Source of the DNA: Subtercola frigoramans
GTDB taxonomy: Bacteria; Actinomycetota; Actinomycetes; Actinomycetales; Microbacteriaceae
Assembly (NCBI RefSeq): GCF_016907385.1
Contig: NZ_JAFBBU010000001.1
Span: forward strand, 310,001 to 374,000
DNA length: 64,000 nt
Direction of reading: 5' to 3'
Part shown: piece by piece, positions 27,929-36,294 of the stretch
Position numbering within the stretch: the stretch's first letter is position 1
Layout of the letters: every line of letters starts with the position of its first letter
Made by a program: the position numbers and the translations under genes
The notes under the pieces: model-generated
Seen by the model: the letters and a program-made list of their open reading frames with translations, nothing else
Databases searched by the model: none
Told to the model about the DNA's origin: nothing

Positions 27929-29245
27929 TCAGGGGCGTCCGAGGCCGAGGTTTTCCCTCAGGGTCGCGTGCGCGTACTCGGTCTTGACGAGACCGCGCTC
28001 CTGCAGGAGGGGGATCACCCGGTCGACGAAGTACGTGACGTCGTCGGGGATGATCGAGAAGGGGAGCATGAAGCCGTCTGCGGCACCTGCCTCTATCCAC
28101 TTCTCCATGTAGTCGGCCGCCTGCTCGGGGGTGCCGATGAACTCGACCACCGAACGGTTGAACTTCAGTGCCACTTCGCGAAGTGTCAGGCCGCTCGTGA
28201 TCAGACGGACGATCTCGGCGAAGTACACCTGGTGGTTGTTCGAGCTGGCAGGAATGCGGTCAAGTGGCACGGGCTCGTCGAGGGGCAGGTCGAACAGGTC
28301 GGTTTCGAGGTCGGTGTTCAAGGCCATCACCCGCGACTTGATCGGCACGAGCGCCTGGCGTTCGGCATACATGCGGTGGGCATCCTCTTCGGTGTCGGCG
28401 ATGGTGGCGCTGAAGCCCGAGATCACTTTCAGGCTGTCGCGCTCGCGCCCGAACTTCGCCAGACGACCCTTCAGGTCGTTGTAGAAGGCCTGCGCGGACT
28501 CGATCGTCGTGCCCGTGCCGAAGACGATGTCGGCCGTCTCTGCGGCGAACTCCTTACCGGCTTCTGAGGCACCGGCCTGGATGATGATGGGGTGACCCTG
28601 GGGTGGGCGGGCGATGTTCAGGCCGCCGCGCACCGAGAAGTGGTTGCCGCTGAAGACGACCTCGGTGAAGTCCTCAGTCTTGAAGCTGCGGCCGCTCTCC
28701 TTGTCCCAGATGAAGGCATCGTCGGTGTAGGTGTCCCAGTAGGCACGCACGACGGCGAGGCTCTCTGCTGCCATTTCGTAGCGCTGGTCGTGGGGTGCGA
28801 GGCGGTCCTGCCCGAAGTTTCGGGCGGCGTAGTCATTGGCCGAGGTCACGACGTTCCAGGCCGCGCGACCTCCCGAGATGTGGTCGAGAGAAGCGAACTG
28901 CCGGGCGATGTTGTAGGGCTCGAAGAAGCTCGAGGAGACGGTGGCGCCGAGGCCGATCCTGGTGGTGCCCATGGCGACCGCCGCGAGAACGGTGAGGGGT
29001 TCGAGCGAGTTCATGAACATGGGCGCCGACGACCACTGCTCGAGGTTGTCGGTGCGCGTGGCCGGGGTGTCTGCGATGAAGAAGAGATCGAACATCCCCT
29101 CTTCGAGCTTCTGGGCCATCTGGGTGTAGTGCGTTATCGAGGTGGCGTTGGCCGGGGTTGTGTTCGGGTGGCGCCAGGCCGATTTCGCGTCGTTCCCATT
29201 CGGCTGGAACAGTGCGCTCAGCACCATCTGTTTCTTGTCGGTCAC
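27929..29245 (-). CDS. FMN-dependent monooxygenase, NtaA/SnaA/DszA (LLM) family
   Basis: A 438-residue luciferase-like monooxygenase that uses reduced FMN and oxygen to cleave C-S, C-N or similar bonds. Family features are the TIM-barrel N-terminus (VLSALFQPNG), LFFIADTPATRTDNLE, GGRAAWNVVTSANDYAARNFG near residue 145 and GHPIIIQAGASEAGKEFAA near residue 220. GTG 29245 is chosen because MTDKKQMVLSA is a usual N-terminus; an in-frame ATG lies at 29281. It is the last gene of the operon that begins with an amino-acid ABC transporter. In Bacillus such enzymes help salvage sulfur from S-modified cysteines. Confidence 0.9.
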   Translation of the reverse strand: MTDKKQMVLSALFQPNGNDAKSAWRHPNTTPANATSITHYTQMAQKLEEGMFDLFFIADTPATRTDNLEQWSSAPMFMNSLEPLTVLAAVAMGTTRIGLGATVSSSFFEPYNIARQFASLDHISGGRAAWNVVTSANDYAARNFGQDRLAPHDQRYEMAAESLAVVRAYWDTYTDDAFIWDKESGRSFKTEDFTEVVFSGNHFSVRGGLNIARPPQGHPIIIQAGASEAGKEFAAETADIVFGTGTTIESAQAFYNDLKGRLAKFGRERDSLKVISGFSATIADTEEDAHRMYAERQALVPIKSRVMALNTDLETDLFDLPLDEPVPLDRIPASSNNHQVYFAEIVRLITSGLTLREVALKFNRSVVEFIGTPEQAADYMEKWIEAGAADGFMLPFSIIPDDVTYFVDRVIPLLQERGLVKTEYAHATLRENLGLGRP

Positions 29246-29278
29246 GCGACGCGCCTTTCGCTCGGTTCGGGGTGGTTC

Positions 29279-29306
29279 CATCCAATCGACTGGGGTCGAT
29301 TGGATG
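29279..29306. promoter_or_regulatory. Perfect palindrome before the monooxygenase gene
   Basis: CATCCAATCGAC (29279-29290), TGGG, GTCGATTGGATG (29295-29306): a perfect 12-base inverted repeat 34 bases before the GTG start. It is more like an operator or processing site than a terminator, since no T run follows on either strand. Confidence 0.5.
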
Positions 29307-29348
29307 TGGCAGACGGTGCAGGGAGCGTCTGAAATCTGGGACTTCGCA

Positions 29349-30293
29349 TCAGTACTCGCCGGCAACGACATTGAGCAGCGGCTCACCCTGCACGAAGCGT
29401 GTGATCTGGTCCGCGACAAGCTTCTGTGCTCGAGGGGTGGAAGCGTGCGAGGTGCCGCCGATGTGCGGCGTCAGCAGGATGCCCGGGGTCTTCCACAGGG
29501 CGTGGCCCGCCGGGAGGGGCTCCGGCGAGGTCACGTCGAGCGCGGCGATGATGCGCCCCGCGGAACAGGCGGCAACGAGGGCATCGGTGTCGACGATCTC
29601 GCCGCGCGCGACGTTCACGAGCAGGGCGCCGGGCTTCATGAGTCCGATCGTCTTCTCGTCGAACAGCGTGGCCGAATCCGGGGTCAGGGGGAGCGCGAGG
29701 ATCACGACGTCGGCACGCGGCAGCAGTGTCGGCAACTCTGAGGCCGCGTGCACCCCCGGCCGCGCCGCGCGCCCCACCATGACGGTCTCGGCCTCGAACA
29801 CTTCGATGCGCTTCTTGATGGCGAAACCGATGGAGCCGGAACCCACGACGACGACCCGCGAACCGGCCAGCGAGGCATGCCACTTGCGGTCACTCACCTC
29901 GCGGTCCTGTTCGCGCACGTACGTCGGAAGGTCACGAAGGGCAGCAAGCGTGAGACTGAGAGCGAGCTCCGACACCGAGGTGTCATGGATGCCCCGCCCG
30001 CTGCAGAGCGTCACCGAACCCGGTACGAGCCCCCGAAGTCGCTCGACGCCGGCGAACTGCACTTGCAGCACCTCGAGCGACGTCATCTGTTGTACGAGAT
30101 CGAAGAGCGCGAAGTTGAACCCGTAGGGGGCGGCGAAGAATCGGACACGCTCGATCCCCTCCGGAGCCAGGGGGGTGACCCCGACCGGAGCGTCGAGATC
30201 GACGCGCTGAACATCTGCGCGCTCGAGGATCCCTGGCGGCAAACCAATTCCGTCGACCGGGAACGGCACCCAGATGAGCGGGTCGGTCATCAC
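29349..30293 (-). CDS. D-isomer-specific 2-hydroxyacid dehydrogenase
   Basis: A 314-residue NAD(P)-dependent dehydrogenase. The dinucleotide motif is VVVGSGSIGFAIKKRIEVFE near residue 147. The active-site arginine is in LVNVARGEIVDTDAL, the glutamate in DVTSPEPLPAGH and the histidine in LLTPHIGG, the expected triad. Its start overlaps the stop of the upstream amidohydrolase gene by four bases (ATGA), so the pair is coupled. It may reduce a 2-oxoacid that arises from the amino acid released by the amidohydrolase; this is inferred from order alone. Confidence 0.92.
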   Translation of the reverse strand: MMTDPLIWVPFPVDGIGLPPGILERADVQRVDLDAPVGVTPLAPEGIERVRFFAAPYGFNFALFDLVQQMTSLEVLQVQFAGVERLRGLVPGSVTLCSGRGIHDTSVSELALSLTLAALRDLPTYVREQDREVSDRKWHASLAGSRVVVVGSGSIGFAIKKRIEVFEAETVMVGRAARPGVHAASELPTLLPRADVVILALPLTPDSATLFDEKTIGLMKPGALLVNVARGEIVDTDALVAACSAGRIIAALDVTSPEPLPAGHALWKTPGILLTPHIGGTSHASTPRAQKLVADQITRFVQGEPLLNVVAGEY

Positions 30294-31567
30294 GAGGGGT
30301 CGGCGGCCAGGTCGCGCAGCACCTCGGCGAGTGCGGCGGCACCGGCGCGGCAGTCGTCGTCTGTGGCCGTCTCGAACGGCGAATGCGACACTCCGCTGGG
30401 ATTGCGGGTGAAGAGCATGGCAGTGGGTAGTTCATCGGCCAGGATCCCCGCGTCGTGGCCGGCGCCGGTGGAAAGCACGGGTGGTGTCGTGTGGGCCGTC
30501 GACAGCGTGGTGACCAGACGCTCGCGAAGGGCGACGTCGAAGGCGACCGGGCTGATGTAGGACTCCTCGACCACGTCGAGCTCGCAGTTCTGCTCGGCCG
30601 CTGCCTGCCTGCAGGCCGCCAGGACCTCGTCGAGAAGTGCCTTGGTCGATTCGTCGGTCGACCCGCGCACGTCGAGCCAGGTGTCGACCCGGGAGGCGAT
30701 CACGTTCGTGCCGCCGGGTACGGGAACCAGGCGCCCGATGGTCGCGCGGGCATCATTGCCGTCTGCGGGGTGGTCGTGCTGCGTCGCGATGCGCTGGGTG
30801 GCGAGAACCGCGGCAGACATGGCTGCTACGGGGTCACGCCGGTCGAGCATCCGGGTGGCCCCCGCGTGGTTGCCCTCACCGGAGAAGACCAGCTTCCACC
30901 GGCCGTGGGCCAAAATCGACGATGCGACCGCGACCGGGGCGTCGAGGTCGACGAGGCCACGCCCCTGCTCGACGTGCAGTTCGACGAACGCCGCTAGGGT
31001 GGCGAGCCTCGCGTCGTCGCGGCCGAGCCCCGACGGAGCGATACCGTCGGCTAGGCAGGCTTCTGCATAGGTGATCCCTGCGGGGTCGGCGAGGTGAGCA
31101 GCGGCGCTCGCGGGCAGTACCCCGGTCATGAGTTTCGACCCGAGGCAGGCGACGCCGAACCGCGAGCCCTCCTCTTCTGCGAACACCGCGATGGTGATGG
31201 GCCGTGAGGGGGCGAAACCCTCGATCATGAGCTGTGACACGGCCGCGAGAGCCGAGGTGACACCCAGCGGCCCGTCGTAGGCCCCGCCTCCGGGCACCGA
31301 GTCGAGATGCGAACCGACAGCGATCGTGTTCGGGCCCCGGGTACCCCAGTGTGCCCAGATGTTGCCGTTGCGGTCGGTCTCCACCTCGAGGCCCAGCTGC
31401 TCGGCGATGCCACGGAACCAGGCACGCAGAGCGAGTTCGGCTTCGGTGTACACATGGCGGGAGTAGCCGCCTCGAACCGTATCGCGCCCGATGTCTTCGA
31501 TCTCCCGCAGGAGGTCGATCACGTCGAGTGGTCGTTGCTCGCCGATCATCCGCTCGGATGCCGTCAT
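30290..31567 (-). CDS. M20-family amidohydrolase, allantoate/N-carbamoyl-amino-acid type
   Basis: A 425-residue zinc hydrolase that cleaves an amide, carbamoyl or acyl group from an amino acid. The metal-binding sequences are [15 protein letters not shown] near residue 85, the catalytic glutamate pair in [14 protein letters not shown] near 131, and [10 protein letters not shown] near 190; [10 protein letters not shown] lies close to the end. The pattern fits the AllC/HyuC/beta-ureidopropionase group. It is the fourth gene of the transporter operon and overlaps the next gene by four bases. The natural substrate is unknown. Confidence 0.92.
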   Translation of the reverse strand: MTASERMIGEQRPLDVIDLLREIEDIGRDTVRGGYSRHVYTEAELALRAWFRGIAEQLGLEVETDRNGNIWAHWGTRGPNTIAVGSHLDSVPGGGAYDGPLGVTSALAAVSQLMIEGFAPSRPITIAVFAEEEGSRFGVACLGSKLMTGVLPASAAAHLADPAGITYAEACLADGIAPSGLGRDDARLATLAAFVELHVEQGRGLVDLDAPVAVASSILAHGRWKLVFSGEGNHAGATRMLDRRDPVAAMSAAVLATQRIATQHDHPADGNDARATIGRLVPVPGGTNVIASRVDTWLDVRGSTDESTKALLDEVLAACRQAAAEQNCELDVVEESYISPVAFDVALRERLVTTLSTAHTTPPVLSTGAGHDAGILADELPTAMLFTRNPSGVSHSPFETATDDDCRAGAAALAEVLRDLAADPS

Positions 31568-31618
31568 GGTGCTGCTTTCACTTCGTGGGTGCGTTCGTGG
31601 GTGGAGGAACCGAGCAGC

Positions 31619-32420
31619 TCAGAGAACCTTCGAGAGAAAGGACTTCGTGCGTTCGTTCTGCGGGTTCGCGAGCATCTCTGCCGGGTTGCCCGACTCGACG
31701 AGTACCCCATCGCTCATGAAGTGCAGCGAGTCGGCGACTTCGCGGGCGAACCCCATCTCGTGCGTCACGACCACCATGGTCATGCCGCTCTCGGCGAGGT
31801 CTTTCATCACGCGGAGCACTTCGCCGACCAGCTCGGGGTCGAGCGAGGAGGTGGGTTCGTCGAAGAGAACGACTTCGGGTTTCATGGCCAGGGCTCGCGC
31901 GATGGCGACCCGCTGCTGCTGGCCGCCGGAGAGCTCGGAGGGGTAGTGGTCTCTGCGATCCCCGAGGCCCACTTGTTCGAGCAGGTCGCCGGCATGGAGG
32001 GCGGCTGCCTTCCTCGACATCCTGAGCACCTGCACGGGGCCCTCCATGACGTTCTCCAACGCGGTCTTGTGGCCGAAGAGGTTGAAGTGCTGGAAGACCA
32101 TGCCGACGTTGCGCCGTGCCCGGGCGATCTCCCGCGGGTGCTGCTCGTGCAGGGTGTTGCCACGGCGGCGGGTGTACCCGATCTCTGAGCCGGCCACCCA
32201 CATGTCACCGCGCTGGAACCGCTCGAGGTGATTGATGCAGCGCAGGAACGTGGACTTTCCCGAACCAGACGGGCCGATGATGCACGCCACCTCGCCGCGC
32301 TTGGTCGAGCGAGACCCCCTTGAGTACCTCGACGCTGCCGAAGGACTTGTGGATCTCGACGGCGCGAACCATGACGTCGGCTGGAGGAGCAAACGGGTTT
32401 TCGAAGAGCTGTTCAGTCAT
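31619..32420 (-). pseudogene. Amino-acid ABC transporter ATPase with a frameshift
   Basis: A polar-amino-acid (GlnQ/HisP-type) ATPase split by a frameshift. From ATG 32420 the frame reads [10 protein letters not shown] to GVSLDQ, then leaves homology. From about 32302 the family continues in another frame ([18 protein letters not shown] with Walker [16 protein letters not shown] signature, [14 protein letters not shown]alker B) to the stop at 31619. Joining the frames needs two bases added, or one removed, at about 32303 between the codons for LD and KRGEV. No slippery heptamer is seen. An ATG at 32392 in the second frame could give a protein with a foreign N-terminus. It may be a true mutation or a sequencing error. 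It overlaps the permease gene by four bases. Confidence 0.85.
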
Positions 32421-33274
32421 CGCCTCTTGAACCCCCTTCCGTAGTAGCGCTCGATGTAGTGCTGGCCGATGGAGAGGATCGTGGTGATCAGCAGGTACCA
32501 GAAACTCGCCACGAGCAGCAGCGGGATGGTGTTGAACTCGCTTGAATAGATGGCCCTGGTCGTGTTCATCAGCTCGCCGTACCCGATGACAAGGGCGATC
32601 GAGGTGAGTTTGAACATTCCGATGAAGGCGTTGCCGAGCGGCGGAATGATGATGCGCAGCGCCTGGGGGAGGATGATGCGGCGCATCGCCTTCACCGGGC
32701 TCATGCCGATCGCGTAGGCGGCCTCGGTCTGGCCCTTCGGCACCGACATCAGACCGGAGCGCACGATCTCACTCGTGTACGCGGCGTCGTTGAGGCCGAA
32801 ACCGATGAGGGCGGCGAGAAACGGGGTCGCGAAGACATCGTTCGTGTCGACGCTGAAGTCACCCCAGCCTATCCGGGGAAGAACGGCTGCAGAGAAGTAG
32901 GTGAAGATCAGGATGACCGGCAGCGGTATTCCCCGAAAGAACCAGGCGTACAGGAACGCAAAGCCGGAGATGACCTTGTTCTCGCTCAACCGCATGACGG
33001 CAAGGAGGGTACCCAGCGTCAGCGAGATGATCTCGGCCAGCACGGCGAGGATGACGGTGTTCCTCACGCCGCCGAGAATCGCGTCGTCGAAGAGGTAGGT
33101 GCGGAAGTCCTCCCAACCGAAACCCTGGTTGGTGACGGCCCACTGCACGATGGCCACCGCGAGGGCGAGAATCAGAACGACCGTGACCCAGCGCCCGGGG
33201 TGCCGCCGAGGGATCACCCGGGGCGGTTCTGCTGCGTCCACCCAGGGTGGGCGCAGGGACGTGGTCTGAGTCAC
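32417..33274 (-). CDS. Amino-acid ABC transporter permease (HisM/GlnP type)
   Basis: A 285-residue inner-membrane permease with about five to six hydrophobic segments, the first at VTVVLILALAVAIVQWAV. The EAA loop that docks on the ATPase is EAAYAIGMSPVKAMRRIILP near residue 185. A GTG start at 33274 is preceded by AGGAGAGG. The stop overlaps the ATPase start in an ATGA arrangement. It is the only permease in the operon, so it should work as a homodimer. Confidence 0.93.
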   Translation of the reverse strand: MTQTTSLRPPWVDAAEPPRVIPRRHPGRWVTVVLILALAVAIVQWAVTNQGFGWEDFRTYLFDDAILGGVRNTVILAVLAEIISLTLGTLLAVMRLSENKVISGFAFLYAWFFRGIPLPVILIFTYFSAAVLPRIGWGDFSVDTNDVFATPFLAALIGFGLNDAAYTSEIVRSGLMSVPKGQTEAAYAIGMSPVKAMRRIILPQALRIIIPPLGNAFIGMFKLTSIALVIGYGELMNTTRAIYSSEFNTIPLLLVASFWYLLITTILSIGQHYIERYYGRGFKRR

Positions 33275-33317
33275 GGTCGGTCCTCTCCTTGCAGGTTCGG
33301 TGCTGTGTCAACCAGTG

Positions 33318-34187
33318 TTACTTGGTCTGGAGGACGATGTCGGACTCCGTGAGGGCAGCCGACTCCTGGCCGTACTTGGCCAGGATCTGTGCGTAGGTGC
33401 CATCGGCGATGACTGCCTTGAACGCTGTGACCAGTTTGTCTCCCAGCTCCGTGTTCGTCTTCGTCATTCCGATGCCGAAGTTCACGAAGGAGTAGGGCTC
33501 GGCTACGACGTACTTGCCGCTGCTCTTGTCTGCAAGACCCTGGGCAACCTGCTGGGTGAGCAGTTCGGCCTTGACCTTACCCGTCTGAAGCGCAAGGTCC
33601 TGTCCGGCCTGGTCGTCGAAGACGGTGGCCTGGATGGGGTTGTCCTTGCAGGCTCCGGCGTACGAGCTGCCATCGTTGTCTTTGGTGCCGTTGGCAACCT
33701 CGACGTCGGTGGCGGACTTGGTGCCGCTTCCGACTGCCGTCGGAACGCCGCACAGGTCGGTGAGGGTCGCGTAGGTGGCCTTGTCAGCGGCGTCGATGAG
33801 CATGGTGTAGCCGGTCTTGGCATCGGGGATGAAGTTGAGTGCCTTCAGGCGCTCGCCGTAGATGCCGAGCCCTGACACGGCCAGGTCGTACTTGCCGGCC
33901 TGGGTTCCGGTGATGATTCCGGTGAAGTCGACGTTCTGGATGTCCATCGTGTAGCCGGCCTTGGCACCGATGGCGGCGAGGAGCTCGGGCTCGATGCCCT
34001 TCGTGGTGTCGGTGCCGTCGCCGACCTGCCAGGGCTCGTAGGGCCACGACATGCCGACCGTGAGGGTTGTGGGTGCTGTGCTGCTGCTTGACGCTGTCGA
34101 CGTGCCTGAACTGCTGCAGGCGGTGAGGAGGCTCGCCACTGCGACGAGCGAAACGGCCGTGACAGCGACCGAATGACGGATGGGCAT
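33318..34187 (-). CDS. Amino-acid ABC transporter substrate-binding lipoprotein
   Basis: A 289-residue extracellular solute-binding protein (family 3). The signal peptide ends in lipobox LLTAC near residue 24, followed by a Ser/Thr-rich linker. The mature domain begins at LTVGMSWPYEPW and has the usual TGIITGTQAGKYDLAVSG segment. ATG 34187 follows GAGAGGA. It is the first gene of the minus-strand operon that ends with the monooxygenase gene, and it is divergent from a LysR regulator. The ligand cannot be told; polar or modified amino acids are expected. Confidence 0.92.
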   Translation of the reverse strand: MPIRHSVAVTAVSLVAVASLLTACSSSGTSTASSSSTAPTTLTVGMSWPYEPWQVGDGTDTTKGIEPELLAAIGAKAGYTMDIQNVDFTGIITGTQAGKYDLAVSGLGIYGERLKALNFIPDAKTGYTMLIDAADKATYATLTDLCGVPTAVGSGTKSATDVEVANGTKDNDGSSYAGACKDNPIQATVFDDQAGQDLALQTGKVKAELLTQQVAQGLADKSSGKYVVAEPYSFVNFGIGMTKTNTELGDKLVTAFKAVIADGTYAQILAKYGQESAALTESDIVLQTK

Positions 34188-34290
34188 GCGTGGTCCTCTC
34201 GGGAAGGGCCCTGGGGCGATCGCATCCAGGGTATTGATCGATGTTCGCAGCACCGCACGACCGAATTCCATCGACGGGAGCACAGACAAT

Positions 34291-34328
34291 CCGAATTTAT
34301 GGACACGAAACATGGTCGATACATTCGG
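34291..34328. promoter_or_regulatory. Inverted repeat in the LysR/transporter divergent region
   Basis: CCGAAT (34291-34296) and ATTCGG (34323-34328) lie in the 197-base gap between the divergent genes, with a further CCGAAT at 34261-34266. LysR proteins often bind spaced half-sites of this sort. Nothing else was seen in the gap. Confidence 0.35.
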
Positions 34329-34384
34329 GACTCCCAGAGCCCCTGATCGCCATCCCTCCGCGACACCGTGCGATACTCGGGTGG

Positions 34385-35302
34385 GTGACGCATCGTCTCG
34401 AAATCACCCTCGCACAACTGCGTTATTTCGTGGCGGCGGCCGAGCATCTCTCGATGACTGCCGCCGCTGAAGAGAAGTTCGTCGCCCAATCGGCCGTCTC
34501 GTCTGCGATAGCCCAGCTCGAGGCGCGGGCGGGTGCACAACTCTTCATCCGCCGGCGTGCGAAGGGCCTCGCCCTCACTCCGGCCGGCCGCCGACTGCTC
34601 GACGATGTGCGCACCCTGCTCACCGGACTCGATGCGGCGATCGACGCAGCGAGAGACACCGACGGTGAACCACGCGGCACGGTGCGGATCGGCTTCTTCG
34701 TCACGATCGCACCATTCGTGCTCCCCGAGGTGCTTTCACGGTCGAAGGTGCGATTCCCCGAATTGCTCGTCGAGGTCGAGGAGATGGATGCGCAGTCTGC
34801 CGCACAGGCGCTGCGCGAAGGGCGGGTCGAGCTTGCGCTCGGGTACGACTTCGGCATCGGTGACGACCTGGTGCGAGAGGTTGTCGAGGCGACGCCGCCG
34901 TACGTACTGCTGGCTGCCGATCATCCACTCGCCCAGCGAGAGAGCATCGGCCTCCGCGAACTGGGCCGCGAGAAGCTGGTGCTGCTCGATCTGCCCCATT
35001 CCCGGGAATACTTCCTCGCACTACTGGGCTCGGTCGGGTTCGAGCCCGAGATCCGTCACCGTACACCGAGCTTCGAGACCGTGCGCGCGATGGTCGCGCA
35101 CGGCCACGGCTTCTCGATTCTGAACCAGCAGCCGGCGCACGCCCTCGCGTACGACGGTGGCGTGGTCGCGGCGGTGCAGATCAGTGACCCGGTCGAACCA
35201 TTGCCGATCGTCATCACCACCATGCAGGGCACGAGACAGTCGGCGCGGGCGGCAGCGATTGCGGGGATCATCCGGGAGGTCTTCGCTGATCGTCAGCGCT
35301 GA
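34385..35302 (+). CDS. LysR-family transcriptional regulator
   Basis: A 305-residue regulator. The winged helix is at residues 5-65 (LAQLRYFVAAAEHLSMTAAA, then SSAIAQLEARAGAQLF). The effector domain from about residue 95 has RGTVRIGFFVTIAPFVLPEV and the usual second-lobe pattern. GTG 34385 matches the family N-terminus; longer upstream frame is unrelated. It is divergent from the amino-acid transporter and salvage operon, so it most likely activates that operon in response to its substrate or a sulfur or nitrogen signal. Confidence 0.93.
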   Translation: MTHRLEITLAQLRYFVAAAEHLSMTAAAEEKFVAQSAVSSAIAQLEARAGAQLFIRRRAKGLALTPAGRRLLDDVRTLLTGLDAAIDAARDTDGEPRGTVRIGFFVTIAPFVLPEVLSRSKVRFPELLVEVEEMDAQSAAQALREGRVELALGYDFGIGDDLVREVVEATPPYVLLAADHPLAQRESIGLRELGREKLVLLDLPHSREYFLALLGSVGFEPEIRHRTPSFETVRAMVAHGHGFSILNQQPAHALAYDGGVVAAVQISDPVEPLPIVITTMQGTRQSARAAAIAGIIREVFADRQR

Positions 35303-35343
35303 ACCTCCGGGTATTGTTACGCCCAGATTTCGCCTGGGTTCGT

Positions 35344-35362
35344 GCATCGATTGAATAGATGC
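35344..35362. promoter_or_regulatory. Inverted repeat before the IclR gene
   Basis: GCATC (35344-35348) and GATGC (35358-35362) with a 9-base spacer, inside the wider match TTCGTGCATC/GATGCGAA. It is a fair candidate for an autoregulatory IclR site. Confidence 0.35.
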
Positions 35363-35439
35363 GAATCATCGTATTTCACTATTTGACTGATGTACTTCGA
35401 CGGGTGAGTCTGTACAAGACCCTGCGTTGAGGAGCCTGT

Positions 35440-36294
35440 ATGTCGATTGTCAAGCCAGAACCGCCGCGCGAGCAACCCGGACCGCGGATGCCGGCCGTTC
35501 GAAACTGTATTGCCGTGCTTCGCCTGCTCGGCACGTCGACCAGGCTGGTTTCGGCCGGCGCCCTGGCACGCTCGCTGAGTATGCCCCGCTCGAGCATGTA
35601 CCAGCTGTTGCAGGTGCTGGTCGATGAGGGGCTGGTGGTGCACGTCGCCGATGTCGCCGGCTTCGCCCTGGGAGACGGCATCTTCGAACTCGGCAGTTCG
35701 TACTCTCGCCGTTCTTCGCTGGAGAACCTCGCCCAACCGTTGCTTGTTCGACTGGCGCGTACGGTCGGCGAGTCGGCCACTCTCTCCATTCTGCAGGGCA
35801 GCGAGATCGTCTACCTTGCGAAGGAGCAACCCCGGCGGCCCGTCTCGCTCGTGAGCGACCCGGGTGTGCACCTGCCGGCTCATCTCACGGCGTCGGGGCG
35901 TGCCATGCTCGCAGCCCTCCCGCGGCCCGAGGTTCTGGCGTGGTTCTCCGACGCTGACACCTTCGGAACACGCGGTGGTCGCGGCCCGCACTCGCTGCGC
36001 GAACTGCGCGCGCTGCTGGCCGAAGACGCCCTCCGTGGCTGGTCGGTCGAGGCCGACACCGTGACGGACGGCATCACCTGCATCGCCGCGGCCGCCTTCG
36101 ACAGGACCGATCGCCCCGTGGCGGCCGTGACGGCATCATTCCCCACCAGGCGCGGAGAGGGCCGCCGTGACGAGATCGCCCGCGAGGTCGTGCGTGCAGC
36201 CGATGAACTCACGCGCCGGATGCACGGGCCTGTGCCCGATCGCCAGCACACGACGGGCTTTCCGGTTCCGTCGTGGGCAGCGAGGACCAGTTGA
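35440..36294 (+). CDS. IclR-family transcriptional regulator
   Basis: A 284-residue regulator. The N-terminal winged helix spans about residues 18-80 (VSAGALARSLSMPRSSMYQL). The C-terminal effector domain starts near 95 (ENLAQPLLVRLARTVGESAT) and includes the conserved HLTASGRAMLAALP stretch. GAGGAG lies before the ATG. It heads an operon with an FMO-type oxygenase, RidA and a DUF1028 protein, overlapping the oxygenase gene. IclR proteins usually control the degradation genes beside them, so it likely senses the substrate of this operon. Confidence 0.92.
   Translation: MSIVKPEPPREQPGPRMPAVRNCIAVLRLLGTSTRLVSAGALARSLSMPRSSMYQLLQVLVDEGLVVHVADVAGFALGDGIFELGSSYSRRSSLENLAQPLLVRLARTVGESATLSILQGSEIVYLAKEQPRRPVSLVSDPGVHLPAHLTASGRAMLAALPRPEVLAWFSDADTFGTRGGRGPHSLRELRALLAEDALRGWSVEADTVTDGITCIAAAAFDRTDRPVAAVTASFPTRRGEGRRDEIAREVVRAADELTRRMHGPVPDRQHTTGFPVPSWAARTS

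Noticed and set aside
32295..32310. Programmed ribosomal frameshift in the ATPase gene
   Set aside because: No slippery heptamer and no downstream stem were seen, and related ATPases do not use frameshifting.
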